This document shows positions 1 to 8,875 of a DNA stretch of 48,023 nucleotides, in pieces. Below the pieces are notes generated by a model, which ran no database searches, was not told the origin of the DNA, and saw only the letters and a list, made by a program, of their open reading frames with translations. The DNA lies in NCBI GenBank assembly GCA_017470055.1, contig JAFUFD010000087.1, positions 117,467 through 165,489 of the forward strand. The letters are read 5' to 3'. Position 1 is the stretch's first letter. The number at the start of each line of letters is the position of its first letter. Made by a program: the position numbers and the translations under genes. This stretch comes from Prevotella sp. GTDB taxonomy: Bacteria; Bacteroidota; Bacteroidia; Bacteroidales; Bacteroidaceae.

Positions 1-244
1 TCTCTATCCCTATAGGATAGATCGGCATGACCCACATCACATTAACACCCAAAGCACGAATGGAGTCAATACGGTCAGCCACGGCATTCAATGAGTTCTG
101 AGGAGCAAACACACGAGGATTTACTTGATACATGGCAATATCCTCAATTGCTGGAAGTTGGAAATCAGCAGGCTTTTCCTGCTGTGCAGGGCGACATCCC
201 ATAATGACTGCAAGGATACCTACATATAACAATAGTCTTTTCAT
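1..244 (-). CDS. GH13 alpha-amylase-family lipoprotein, N-terminal part (runs off the window)
   Basis: Only the first 81 codons are present; the rest lies left of base 1. The start is the ATG at 244, with a purine-rich AAAAGAAG just before it. Residues 1-17 form a lipoprotein signal ending VIMGC, followed by a polar linker. The visible mature part then has IEDIAMYQVNPRVF and the element VNVMWVMPIYPIG, which match the first strands of a GH13 (beta/alpha)8 barrel. The catalytic residues are outside the window, so activity is inferred from the family. The residues after the cysteine (RPAQQEK) lack the acidic run of the Bacteroidota surface-export signal, so it may face the periplasm. It is last in line after susCDEF, but an intrinsic terminator lies between and no TAnnTTTG box is visible in front of it. 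Confidence 0.85.
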   Translation of the reverse strand, partial: MKRLLLYVGILAVIMGCRPAQQEKPADFQLPAIEDIAMYQVNPRVFAPQNSLNAVADRIDSIRALGVNVMWVMPIYPIGIE

Positions 245-280
245 CTTCTTTTAATTTTTGTTATTGGAAGGAGGTTGGAG

Positions 281-317
281 AAAAAACGGGCGAACATGGG
301 TCGTCATGTTCGCCCGT
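281..317 (-). terminator. Intrinsic terminator after the susF-like gene
   Basis: A perfect 13-bp stem (286-298 with 305-317, arm ACGGGCGAACATG) has a 6-nt loop. On the minus strand it is followed by six T (286-281). It lies 20 bases past the susF-like stop and 37 bases before the next GH13 start, so it should limit read-through into that gene. Confidence 0.9.
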
Positions 318-337
318 AATATCTGAAAATCAGATGT

Positions 338-1822
338 TTACTTCTTAACGAAGATCATAGAACTGGTGATGTCGTTGAGATATACATCATAGGTACCTGC
401 AGGAACATAGATGTTTCCACCACCATTGGTTCCAATCTTATTGATACCCTCAGTAACATTCCAGTCGCCATCGTTGCCAAAGCCCCAGTTGATGCCCCAG
501 TCATGGTTAGCACGATACTTCAGCATACCATCACTCTCCTGGGTGAACTCTGCATACCAGTTGTGAGGAGTTACCTGTTTGAGTTCGAAATCATCACCCC
601 AACCGTTGAACTCACCAATCAGAGAGATATTCTCATACTCTGTTGGAGTCTGGTTGTCGAGTTTCGTCCATGTGTAAGACATGGTACCGAAGTCAAGCGT
701 GATGGTATAGTAAGCGTCACCCTCTGGACATACAATAGCACCAGCGCCACTGTTAGTCAATGAGCCAGATTCAGAGGCATCACCATCGGTCAAAGCACCA
801 TAGCACTTGTCCCAATTGCCAAAGTCATCCAATGCCCAAATCTTCAGGTTATGGTCACCTTCCCACTTGGTGGTGTAACTTACAATTGTCTTTGACTCTG
901 GAGTAAACATACATGTCATGGCACTGGTACTCCATCCCTGAGCAGCACCAACGATATAATACTGTGCGCCAAGAGTGATAGGAGTGATGGTGTATGTTTG
1001 ATCCATCATGTTCAAGGTAATCTTATAGAAGTCACCAGGAGTCTGATCCTCCTTGATACACCATGAGTTAGCACCGCTCCCTTCTGCGTCATTACCATTA
1101 TTGCTGACAATAAACTTGCCTTCAAGATCAGAAGTTCCGTTAGTATATACACCAACTACAGAAGGACTGTCCCAAATACTGCCTAAAGAGAAAGCGGACT
1201 CTGGCATAATCTTAAACCAACTGTCACCACCTACTGCGGGAATCGTAACGGTGAATACAGGATCCTCATAGACATCACCACCACCGTTCACCAACTTATA
1301 GGACTGTCCGCCCCAGTCATTGACACCACCTACAAGATAGTAAGCGTCCTCGATGACGGGTGCCTCTGGAATCGCCTTGATGGTAAAAGGATCAGAGACA
1401 GTGACGATATTCTGTCCACCTACCGTATAGTAGCAGCGGACGACACCAGTCACCTCACGCTCAACAGGGCGTTTGCCATATAGACCCTCAATAAGTTCTG
1501 CGATGTCTGCTTTGGCAACCTCACCATTCTCGCTCAACTCAATTACAGTTTCACCAACGGTCAATGTATAGCCTGCCAAGGTAGCATTAGCATCTGACAC
1601 CGTAGGAGCAACTATTGAGCAAACCTTCACGACATCACCTGTCACATCAGCAAGATTGATGGTGCTGACAGGAGTCACGGCGCCATTGCCAAAGGCAACT
1701 GTCTGAGGCTCCTCCTCTGGAGATGTCATAGGAGGCATCAAGCCCTCTGTGTAGTCTTTGTCGCACGATGTAAGTGCGAACAAAGACATAAGAGCGAACG
1801 TTGCAAAAAATATCTTTTTCAT
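338..1822 (-). CDS. susF: SusF-like outer-membrane starch-binding lipoprotein
   Basis: The protein has 494 residues, against about 485 for B. thetaiotaomicron SusF. The signal peptide ends LTSC with Cys20, followed by DKDYTE, an acidic stretch like the Bacteroidota surface-export signal. After an Ig-like region (about 40-152) come three repeated carbohydrate-binding modules, at about 161-282, 286-386 and 398-494. Their openings are alike (YYLVGGVNDW, YYIVGAAQGW, ISLIGEFNGW), and Trp-rich elements such as HDWGINWG follow. This is the SusE/SusF plan of tandem starch-binding modules with no catalytic domain. It should hold starch at the cell surface next to SusC/SusD. It is the fourth gene of the susCDEF operon, 27 bases after the SusE-like gene, and is followed by a strong terminator. 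The SusF name rests on order and on three rather than two modules. Confidence 0.88.
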   Translation of the reverse strand: MKKIFFATFALMSLFALTSCDKDYTEGLMPPMTSPEEEPQTVAFGNGAVTPVSTINLADVTGDVVKVCSIVAPTVSDANATLAGYTLTVGETVIELSENGEVAKADIAELIEGLYGKRPVEREVTGVVRCYYTVGGQNIVTVSDPFTIKAIPEAPVIEDAYYLVGGVNDWGGQSYKLVNGGGDVYEDPVFTVTIPAVGGDSWFKIMPESAFSLGSIWDSPSVVGVYTNGTSDLEGKFIVSNNGNDAEGSGANSWCIKEDQTPGDFYKITLNMMDQTYTITPITLGAQYYIVGAAQGWSTSAMTCMFTPESKTIVSYTTKWEGDHNLKIWALDDFGNWDKCYGALTDGDASESGSLTNSGAGAIVCPEGDAYYTITLDFGTMSYTWTKLDNQTPTEYENISLIGEFNGWGDDFELKQVTPHNWYAEFTQESDGMLKYRANHDWGINWGFGNDGDWNVTEGINKIGTNGGGNIYVPAGTYDVYLNDITSSMIFVKK

Positions 1823-1849
1823 ATTCTTTCCTTAATTAATGTACAAAAA

Positions 1850-2983
1850 TTATTTCTTAGTCACTACAACCTTATTGTTGCCCTCGTAACTGAGGAAGAG
1901 TTGTACGAAGTAAGTACCATCAGCATCGAGGTCCAAGTCCTTACCACTGTTATAAGTCAGATTGTCAAGAGCCGTAGGATCGTCATTAGCACCACCCCAA
2001 CTCCAAGTCCAGTCGTGGTTTACACGGAACTTCATGGCACCAGCATTCAAGGTGGCTGTTACCTCCCATGCACCAGTCTCCTCGTTGTATTCCATGTCGG
2101 TATCGTTGTCCCAAGAACCATTAACAGTACCAATAATACTGATGACGTCAATCTTCAGCAACTCATAAGTAAGATCTGCCATATTCACATTGACCTTATA
2201 GAAGCCTGGCTCGGTGATCTTAATATTGTCAGCACCTTCTGCCAAAGAACCTTCCTCTTCTCCGACACCCCAGTTAGTGCCAATGTTCCAGTCATCCTTG
2301 TCCTCACGGAACTTGAACTCACTCTTAAGATACATCAGACCAGCATACTCACCAGTGAACAGACCGTTCTCATCTGCGTCACTACGCAATGCATTAGAGG
2401 TTGCCCAACCAGTGTCATCACCAATCTCATAGATAAACTCTGCATACTCTGTCACAGGAGCCATAGGAACAACTGTCAATTTCACAGAGTTAGAGTAAAC
2501 TGCGGGAACACTAAGATCTTCTAACACTGCCTTACAGCGGACATAGATGTCAATGCTGGCAGGAATCTCACTATCGGGATCCCATCCCTTCACTTTGGCA
2601 ATACCATTATTCAGTGCCTTACCTGCCACACCGCCACTAACAGTAGTGAAACTACCAGTGACATCGGCATAAGTTGCAGGGGTAATCTCATTACCCTCAG
2701 CATCCAAAACTGCATCAACCCATGTATCATCTACAGAAACCTGGAAAGAATAAGTTACAGGTACTGTGAAACCATAGTTTGGCTGATTCCATGTGAAATT
2801 CACCGTATTACTTGATGCTAAATCAATTAACTGAGTAGCGTAAGCGGGTGTATTCAACTTAAACTCGGTGGTCATGTTGTCTGTGTCTACGATGGGGTTG
2901 TCATCACGATCACTGTCACATGAGGCGAACAGCAAAGCGGCGACAGCCAAGAACAGACCACTTTTAAAATATTTTGTCTTCAT
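1850..2983 (-). CDS. susE: SusE-like outer-membrane starch-binding lipoprotein
   Basis: The protein has 377 residues, close to B. thetaiotaomicron SusE (about 387). The signal peptide ends FASC with Cys22, and DSDRDDN follows, a strong acidic surface-export signal. Residues 35-172 form an Ig-like SusE N-terminal domain. Two binding modules follow, at about 182-278 and 281-377. The second opens ISIIGTVNGSWD and contains HDWTWSWGG, closely like the last module of the neighbouring SusF-like protein, so the two genes share an origin. There are no catalytic motifs. The likely role is binding starch or maltodextrin at the surface alongside SusD. It sits 33 bases after susD and 27 before the SusF-like gene, with no promoter or terminator between, so it belongs to the susC transcript. 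Confidence 0.87.
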   Translation of the reverse strand: MKTKYFKSGLFLAVAALLFASCDSDRDDNPIVDTDNMTTEFKLNTPAYATQLIDLASSNTVNFTWNQPNYGFTVPVTYSFQVSVDDTWVDAVLDAEGNEITPATYADVTGSFTTVSGGVAGKALNNGIAKVKGWDPDSEIPASIDIYVRCKAVLEDLSVPAVYSNSVKLTVVPMAPVTEYAEFIYEIGDDTGWATSNALRSDADENGLFTGEYAGLMYLKSEFKFREDKDDWNIGTNWGVGEEEGSLAEGADNIKITEPGFYKVNVNMADLTYELLKIDVISIIGTVNGSWDNDTDMEYNEETGAWEVTATLNAGAMKFRVNHDWTWSWGGANDDPTALDNLTYNSGKDLDLDADGTYFVQLFLSYEGNNKVVVTKK

Positions 2984-3016
2984 ACTTTATTCATTTATAG
3001 GATTCAACACATGCTT

Positions 3017-4612
3017 TTAATAACCGGCATTTTGTTCCAAATTTGAATTTGACATAATGTCACTTGACGGTATAGGATAAAGGTTGAAATGAGCATCTAC
3101 AGCATGAGCCGTACCTATATTACTATTCATACCTTTATAAGCCCAAATGTAAGTATCTGAGGTAAGCAAGTTGAAACGCACCAAGTCTGAACGACGATGA
3201 CACTCCCATGCCAACTCACGGGCACGCTCATCAATGATGTCATTAGCAGTTGCAGATGCTAAAGAATTCAGACCTGCACGATTGCGGATCTGGTTGAGAT
3301 ACCACAAACCATCATGACCATTTACATTGACACTAACACCACCAACTACCTGACACTCTGCAAGCATCAAATAAACATCACCGAGACGGAATACAGGGAA
3401 GTCAGTATCTGTGAAGGAATTGGCATCCTCCAGAATTGTACCATCAGCCTTCAGATTGGTGAACTTCAAGAATGAATAACCACCCTGTTCAAACTCACCA
3501 AGGTCAAGAATAGCCTTACCGCCACCTGCCTTCACCTCATAGAACACAGCACGCTGGTCATTATCAGAGAACTTATTGACAAACTCTGGGGTCAGACGGA
3601 AGCCTGCCCATCCTGAGCCACCCAGTCCGAAGTCTGCGGCATAGTCTGCCTGACCACCACATGCGGCATTGATAATATAAGTTGTACCACCATAAGCCTT
3701 AGTGTTCAAGTGATCCTGATAGACACTGAAAATCAATTCATGCCCAACACCCAGCATCTGGTCATTATCCGCACAGAACATCTTATAATAATCACTGGCA
3801 GCCTCAAGGGTGTAACCAAGGTCAATGACTTTCTTGCAATACTCAGCACACTTGTCATACTGAGCAGTACCTGTGTATACTTTTGCATTCAGATAAAGTT
3901 TTGCCAACAGCATATAAGCCAAACCTTTTCCTGCACGGTACTTCTCTGGATTGGCAGGAAGCACCTCTGCAGCACTTTCCAGATCAGTTACCATCCAATC
4001 AAACAAATCTGCGCGAGCAATACGCTCAGGATTTGCACCACCAACCACAGAGGTCTCGTCTACAAAAGGTACATTACCAAAGAGGTCGATGACGTGGTAG
4101 TAACTCAAGCCACGAAGGGCACATGCCTCTGCACGGTATTGCTGCATAGTGGCATCATTTGCATTGCCTGCAGCGTCAATACGACGAATCACCTCATTAC
4201 ACAATGATATCTGATAGAACATACGGGCATAGGCAGCAGTCACAAACACATCGTTTGTACTCCAGCACAATCCATGCAAATCCTTAATGGTCTGGTCATT
4301 CCAGTTCATCACCACCTCATCGGTTGGTAACTCCTGCAAGTTAACCAATGCACGAAGATACTGTCCGAAACCACCATCAATACTCTTAATGTCAGGATCA
4401 CCGCTATCACCGTCAGGTGAACTAACTGACAGAGCAGAGTAACACTTGGCAAGCAATTGATTATAGGTCTCTGTACTCGTCAGCACATTCTCTGGGGTGT
4501 CGAGATTCGGATCAATAGGTGTCACGTCCAAGTCTCCCGTACATGCCGTGAATGACATGGCAGAGGCAATGGCAATCGTGAATATTCCGTTTTTAAACAT
4601 ATTTTTCTTCAT
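3017..4612 (-). CDS. susD: SusD/RagB-family starch-binding lipoprotein
   Basis: The protein has 531 residues, with a lipoprotein signal ending FTAC at Cys24 followed by TGDLDVTPID. The typical SusD layout is visible: an N-terminal helical TPR-like region (for example ALRGLSYYHVIDLFGNVPF), then the C-terminal signature DERARELAWECHRRSDLVRF and a final segment NLYPIPSSDIMSNSNLEQN. SusD proteins form the lid over the SusC transporter and bind the glycan at the surface. Starch as the substrate is inferred from the surrounding GH13, GH97 and GH77 genes and the SusE/F neighbours, not from binding residues. It lies 14 bases after susC and is certainly cotranscribed with it. Confidence 0.93.
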   Translation of the reverse strand: MKKNMFKNGIFTIAIASAMSFTACTGDLDVTPIDPNLDTPENVLTSTETYNQLLAKCYSALSVSSPDGDSGDPDIKSIDGGFGQYLRALVNLQELPTDEVVMNWNDQTIKDLHGLCWSTNDVFVTAAYARMFYQISLCNEVIRRIDAAGNANDATMQQYRAEACALRGLSYYHVIDLFGNVPFVDETSVVGGANPERIARADLFDWMVTDLESAAEVLPANPEKYRAGKGLAYMLLAKLYLNAKVYTGTAQYDKCAEYCKKVIDLGYTLEAASDYYKMFCADNDQMLGVGHELIFSVYQDHLNTKAYGGTTYIINAACGGQADYAADFGLGGSGWAGFRLTPEFVNKFSDNDQRAVFYEVKAGGGKAILDLGEFEQGGYSFLKFTNLKADGTILEDANSFTDTDFPVFRLGDVYLMLAECQVVGGVSVNVNGHDGLWYLNQIRNRAGLNSLASATANDIIDERARELAWECHRRSDLVRFNLLTSDTYIWAYKGMNSNIGTAHAVDAHFNLYPIPSSDIMSNSNLEQNAGY

Positions 4613-4626
4613 AATTCTTCTACTAA

Positions 4627-7611
4627 TTAAAAGTTGAGACTAACACCGAACAAGAACGTACGAGGACGTGGATACATATTATTGTCAATACCACCAGAAA
4701 CCTCAGGATCAAGACCATCATAATCAGTGATGGTGAATACGTTCTGAGCCGTAAAGTGAACGCGAATCCAGTCAGCAATCTCATAGGCAAGAGTAACCTT
4801 GTCGAGTTTGAAGAATGTGGCGTTACGCACATAGTAGTCACTAATGTAACGGGCTGTGCTGAAATTAGAGAATGGAGCAGATGCTACACGGTTGGAGATA
4901 AAGTTATTAGTCCAAAGGTCAGCAATCATCTCACCATCAGATGCTACATTGTTATATACATAGTTGTTGAAATTAGCACGAGCAGATGCAGACAAGGTCC
5001 ACTTCTTGTAATTAACCTCTGTATTGAAGCCTAAAGTAACATCAGGATCGGGTTTGGTATAAACGTAACGGTCATAGTCATTAATGGCTCCATCTGCGTT
5101 ACGGTCTACAAAGACACCGTCGAGAGGTCTTCCATTCTGATCATATACCTGCTGGTATACCCAGAAAGAGTTGATAGGATTGCCCACACTCTGCAATTGC
5201 ACTACATTATCCACACCACCGGAGATACCACCTGTGCGAACACCAATATAAGATGGATCGTCATAAGCGGTCAACTTAGTGATTTCATTCTTGTTATATG
5301 CGAAATTTAATCCAACTTCCCAACGCCAGTCTTTGGTCTGAACAGGAACGGCATTGATGGCAACCTCGAAACCTGTGTTCTCCAAATCACCGACATTCAT
5401 CAACAGCATATCAGTCAAGTTTGTACCTGTGGTAACAGGGATTGTATTCAACAAGTCTGCTGTCTTACGCTTATAGACATCAATACTACCATTAATACGA
5501 TTCTTCAAGAATCCGAAGTCAATACCTAAGTTATAGGTTGTTGTCTCCTCCCACTTCAACTGAGCAGCATATCCCTTTGGTGAGATAGGAACAATAGTCT
5601 GATTACCAAACATATAGTATGAGCCAGCCTGGTTCGTATGATAAGTCGGAATAGAAGGATAGTCACCCTGTCCGATATTCTGCTGACCTGTGATACCCCA
5701 TCCTAAACGAAGTTTCAAGTTAGACAACCAACCTACATTCTTGAGGAAGTTCTCCTCGTTAACACGCCATGCAAGAGCAACGGCAGGGAATACACCCCAC
5801 TTGTTGTTCTGGAAACGAGATGTTCCATCACGACGAATTGTTGCGGTCAACAGGTAACGATCCATGAAAGCGTAGTTCAAACGTCCGAAGAATGATACCA
5901 AGAAACTCTCTGTCTTGAAGAGAGGAGTCGTGGCATACTCCGTGTTATTTCCATCATTAGACTGCTTGTAATCAGTCGTCTTGTTATAGAAATGCTGCCA
6001 AGAATAACCTGCCATTACGTCAAAACGGCTCATGATAGAAGGCAACTCTTTCGCATAGGCAAGATAGAACTCTAATGTCTGGTCACGACGTAACTGGGTA
6101 TATTTCTCATAGAGACCTGCGCCATTCTGCGTCTTATCATGATAAGAGATTTCACTCTGATAGTCACTATAGTTATAACCATTGGAAGTGGAAATATCAA
6201 GACCAAGGTTCAAGTTTGCGCGCAAACCAGGAACATATTTAAACTTATAATCAAACTGGGCATTACCTACGAAACGGCGAACATAGGAAGTCTTATCCTG
6301 CTGATTCAACTGAGCCACTGGGTTCAGAACAGACATGGTGTTAACAGAACCGTTGTTCTCCCAACGAGTGTAATTACCATTATCATCATAGACCGTCTTA
6401 GTAGGAATGTACTTGACTGCGGCACCAATAGCACCCTCATCAGCGAAATTGTTCTGGGTGAATACACCTTTTGCGTTCAAATTAATGGTCAGACGATCAT
6501 CAAGTAATGTTGGAGTCAGATTCAAGCCAACAGTTCCACGATTCATAGATGAGGTCTTCAAGATACCATTGTTATCCAACCATCCAACAGACACACGATA
6601 AGGCATTTTGAAACTCTTGCTACTATTCTGGTAACCACCAGTTACGCTGGCATTAGTCTCATAAGAGAATGCCGTACGATAAATCTCGTCCTGCCAATTC
6701 GTGTTCGGACCAATGATATTACCATCTGCGTCCATCGTTGCTCCAAGGGCAGCCATACCATTCTCGCTGTCGCCATAGTTAGCAACAAAGAAATTATACA
6801 GACCTTTGCTATCCAGCACATCAACTTTCTTAGCGATAGTCTGTACAGTAGCATTCATGTCGACAGTGATTTTAGGCTTGCCAGAAGTACCTTTCTTCGT
6901 GGTAATCACAATCACACCATTAGAAGCACGGCTACCATAAATAGCAGTAGCGGAAGCATCCTTCAAGATAGAGAAACTCTCAATGTCATTGGGGTTGATT
7001 GTTGAAAGCACGTCAGCAGAACCAGAAATACCTGTTGAACTGATGGGCAGTCCGTCAATAACAATCAGAGGGTCGTTACTTGCAGACAGAGAAGAGCCTC
7101 CACGGATACGAATAGTAGAACCAGCACCAGGAGCGCCACCATTAGTCGTAATTGACACACCAGCAGACTTGCCTTGCAAGAGATCAGCAGGAGAGGTCGC
7201 AAAACCCTTACCCAACTGGTCTGCCTCAATAGACTGTACAGATCCTGTTGCGTCACTCTTACGTACGGTACCATAACCAATGACCACCACATTATCCAAG
7301 ATGTTAGCATCTTCTTCAAGAGTGATGTCGAGATTACGTGCTGCCTTCACGGTCTGGGTCTGATAGCCCACATACGACACGCTAATGTCAGCACCTTGAT
7401 TAGCCTTCAAGACGAAGTTTCCGTCGAAGTCGGATACCGTAGCGGTCTGAGTACCTACCACACGTACCGTCGCACCGATAATCGGTTCGCCCTGAGCATC
7501 TTTAACATGACCTTTGACATCAATCTGTGCAAAGGCTCCTGCCGAAAAGAAGAGTCCTAACAGGAGGACAAACATCCTTAACGGAGTTTTAATGTTTACC
7601 TGCTTCATCAT
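4627..7611 (-). CDS. susC: SusC/RagA-family TonB-dependent starch-oligosaccharide transporter
   Basis: The outer-membrane protein has 994 residues. The signal peptide is residues 1-29 (cleavage after AGAFAQ or one residue earlier). A carboxypeptidase-D-regulatory-like domain covers about 31-100. A TonB-box-like VVVIGYG lies near 108-114, and the plug carries the SusC signature DASATAIYGSRASNGVIVIT from residue 218. The rest (about 250-994) is the beta-barrel, ending in the aromatic LFGVSLNF expected of an outer-membrane C terminus. It imports maltooligosaccharides with TonB energy, with SusD as lid. Two in-frame ATGs open the gene (7611 and 7608). It is first in the susCDEF operon, with its -7 box at 7680-7687 and a LacI-type operator at 7742-7757. 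The leader is about 65 nt. Confidence 0.96.
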   Translation of the reverse strand: MMKQVNIKTPLRMFVLLLGLFFSAGAFAQIDVKGHVKDAQGEPIIGATVRVVGTQTATVSDFDGNFVLKANQGADISVSYVGYQTQTVKAARNLDITLEEDANILDNVVVIGYGTVRKSDATGSVQSIEADQLGKGFATSPADLLQGKSAGVSITTNGGAPGAGSTIRIRGGSSLSASNDPLIVIDGLPISSTGISGSADVLSTINPNDIESFSILKDASATAIYGSRASNGVIVITTKKGTSGKPKITVDMNATVQTIAKKVDVLDSKGLYNFFVANYGDSENGMAALGATMDADGNIIGPNTNWQDEIYRTAFSYETNASVTGGYQNSSKSFKMPYRVSVGWLDNNGILKTSSMNRGTVGLNLTPTLLDDRLTINLNAKGVFTQNNFADEGAIGAAVKYIPTKTVYDDNGNYTRWENNGSVNTMSVLNPVAQLNQQDKTSYVRRFVGNAQFDYKFKYVPGLRANLNLGLDISTSNGYNYSDYQSEISYHDKTQNGAGLYEKYTQLRRDQTLEFYLAYAKELPSIMSRFDVMAGYSWQHFYNKTTDYKQSNDGNNTEYATTPLFKTESFLVSFFGRLNYAFMDRYLLTATIRRDGTSRFQNNKWGVFPAVALAWRVNEENFLKNVGWLSNLKLRLGWGITGQQNIGQGDYPSIPTYHTNQAGSYYMFGNQTIVPISPKGYAAQLKWEETTTYNLGIDFGFLKNRINGSIDVYKRKTADLLNTIPVTTGTNLTDMLLMNVGDLENTGFEVAINAVPVQTKDWRWEVGLNFAYNKNEITKLTAYDDPSYIGVRTGGISGGVDNVVQLQSVGNPINSFWVYQQVYDQNGRPLDGVFVDRNADGAINDYDRYVYTKPDPDVTLGFNTEVNYKKWTLSASARANFNNYVYNNVASDGEMIADLWTNNFISNRVASAPFSNFSTARYISDYYVRNATFFKLDKVTLAYEIADWIRVHFTAQNVFTITDYDGLDPEVSGGIDNNMYPRPRTFLFGVSLNF

Positions 7612-7679
7612 TTCATTTTTAGAGTTAGTAATATTATTTTTTGTTCACTTAATCCAAAAGGTTTGATTTGAATCAAGTG

Positions 7680-7687
7680 CAAAGATA
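7680..7687 (-). promoter_or_regulatory. susC promoter, -7 box
   Basis: TATCTTTG on the minus strand matches the Bacteroidota -7 consensus TAnnTTTG. No TTG is found 19-21 bp upstream, so the promoter may need an activator. The palindrome at 7742-7757 begins 54 bp upstream. Confidence 0.8.
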
Positions 7688-7741
7688 AGGTTTGTTCGCA
7701 TTCGTTCATACTTTTTTTGAGTTAAAACCGTATTTCTATAA

Positions 7742-7757
7742 ATGCAAACGTTTGCAT
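7742..7757. promoter_or_regulatory. LacI-family operator between susC and the regulator gene
   Basis: ATGCAAACGTTTGCAT is a perfect 16-bp palindrome with the central CG typical of LacI-family operators. It sits midway between the divergent -7 boxes, 54 bp from that of susC and 55 bp from that of the regulator gene. The same 16 bases recur at 10191-10206. The regulator encoded next door is the natural binder; that is inference. Confidence 0.85.
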
Positions 7758-7812
7758 GCTGTGACGCTTATAAATAAATAAGGTAAATGTGACGTGGAAT
7801 GAACTTTTTCTA

Positions 7813-7820
7813 TACCTTTG
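7813..7820 (+). promoter_or_regulatory. Promoter of the LacI-family regulator and MFS operon, -7 box
   Basis: TACCTTTG matches TAnnTTTG and ends 24 bases before the ATG at 7845. It overlaps a TTG that could be misread as a start codon at 7818. No -33 TTG is seen; the palindrome ends 55 bp upstream. Confidence 0.8.
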
Positions 7821-7844
7821 CAAAAGAATACTAAAAACCGAAAG

Positions 7845-8870
7845 ATGGAAGATCATGCTCCCTTGACGATGAAGGATATAGCCCGTGAGTTTGGCATCAG
7901 TGTTGCCACAGTCTCCCGTGCCCTGAAAGACTCGCCCCGTATCTCTGCGGAGCGTCGTGCCGCTATCCAACAGTATGCCAGAGAGCATAATTTCACCCCT
8001 AACGTCATCGCAGAGTCTTTGCGCCATTCCAAAGTGCAGCCCATGAAGGTGATTGGGGTCATCATTCCTAACTTTGTCCATTACTACTTCGCCTCTGTGC
8101 TGAGTGGCATTGAGGAGGAGGCATCTGCCCGAGGCTACCGTCTGATGGTTGCCACCAGTCAGGAGAGTTATGAGCGGGAGGTGCGCATCTGCCAGTCGTT
8201 CTATGAGAACAAAGTGTGCGGTATCATCGTCTCACAGGCAAAGGACACACAGAAATACGACCACTTCCAGCGATTGATGGATGCTGGTGTTCCGCTGGTA
8301 TTCTATGACCGCATCTGTACGGGAGTGAATGCCAGTCGTGTGGTGGTGGACGACTATATGGGAGCCTTCAATGCCGTGACTCATCTTATCGAGACAGGTT
8401 GCACCCGCATCGCTTTCTATGGCTCCGCTATGACGTTGGAAATCTCCAAGAACAGGTACAATGGCTATAAAGATGCCCTATTGAAGCACGGTCTCCAACC
8501 AGACCCAGAACTGATGCGTTTCTGTGACAACCGTACGGACGCAGAGGCGATTACCCCAGAGATACTCCAAAGTCCTACCCCCCCCAATGGCTTCTTTGCC
8601 GTCAATGATGATACGGCGATAGGTATTCTCTATACCGCAAAGCGCATGGGCTTCAGGGTGCCTGACGACATCTCCATCTGCGGATTCACCAACGGCTACC
8701 GTGCCATTGCTTGCGACCCCATGCTGACAACGGTGGAGCAACGGGGAAAACTAGTGGGCGAGGAGGCTGCGAACATCCTTATCGGACATGTGGAGCGAAC
8801 CATCCCACTCGACAAGGCGGAACGCAGAATCGTAAGAACCAGACTGGTCATAAGAGGAACAACAAGATAA
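7845..8870 (+). CDS. LacI-family transcriptional regulator of the starch/maltose locus
   Basis: The protein has 341 residues. The N-terminal helix-turn-helix is LTMKDIAREFGISVATVSRA (residues 7-26), followed by the hinge helix TPNVIAESLR (51-60) with the Ala and Leu spacing of LacI proteins. A periplasmic-binding-protein-like effector domain starts near 69 (VIGVIIPNF) and includes the late motif DDISICGF. I chose the ATG at 7845 because the upstream in-frame TTG at 7818 lies inside the -7 box. The gene is divergent from susC and is followed after 5 bases by a sugar permease, probably in one transcript. The effector is probably maltose or a maltooligosaccharide, by context only. The equal upstream placement of its likely operator at three promoters suggests activation rather than repression. 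It resembles MalR-type LacI regulators rather than the membrane-bound SusR of B. thetaiotaomicron. Confidence 0.93.
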   Translation: MEDHAPLTMKDIAREFGISVATVSRALKDSPRISAERRAAIQQYAREHNFTPNVIAESLRHSKVQPMKVIGVIIPNFVHYYFASVLSGIEEEASARGYRLMVATSQESYEREVRICQSFYENKVCGIIVSQAKDTQKYDHFQRLMDAGVPLVFYDRICTGVNASRVVVDDYMGAFNAVTHLIETGCTRIAFYGSAMTLEISKNRYNGYKDALLKHGLQPDPELMRFCDNRTDAEAITPEILQSPTPPNGFFAVNDDTAIGILYTAKRMGFRVPDDISICGFTNGYRAIACDPMLTTVEQRGKLVGEEAANILIGHVERTIPLDKAERRIVRTRLVIRGTTR

Positions 8871-8875
8871 GAAAT

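Noticed and set aside
7818-7845. TTG start extending the LacI-family regulator by nine codons
   Set aside because: The TTG is part of the -7 box TACCTTTG, so it would lie upstream of the transcript start.
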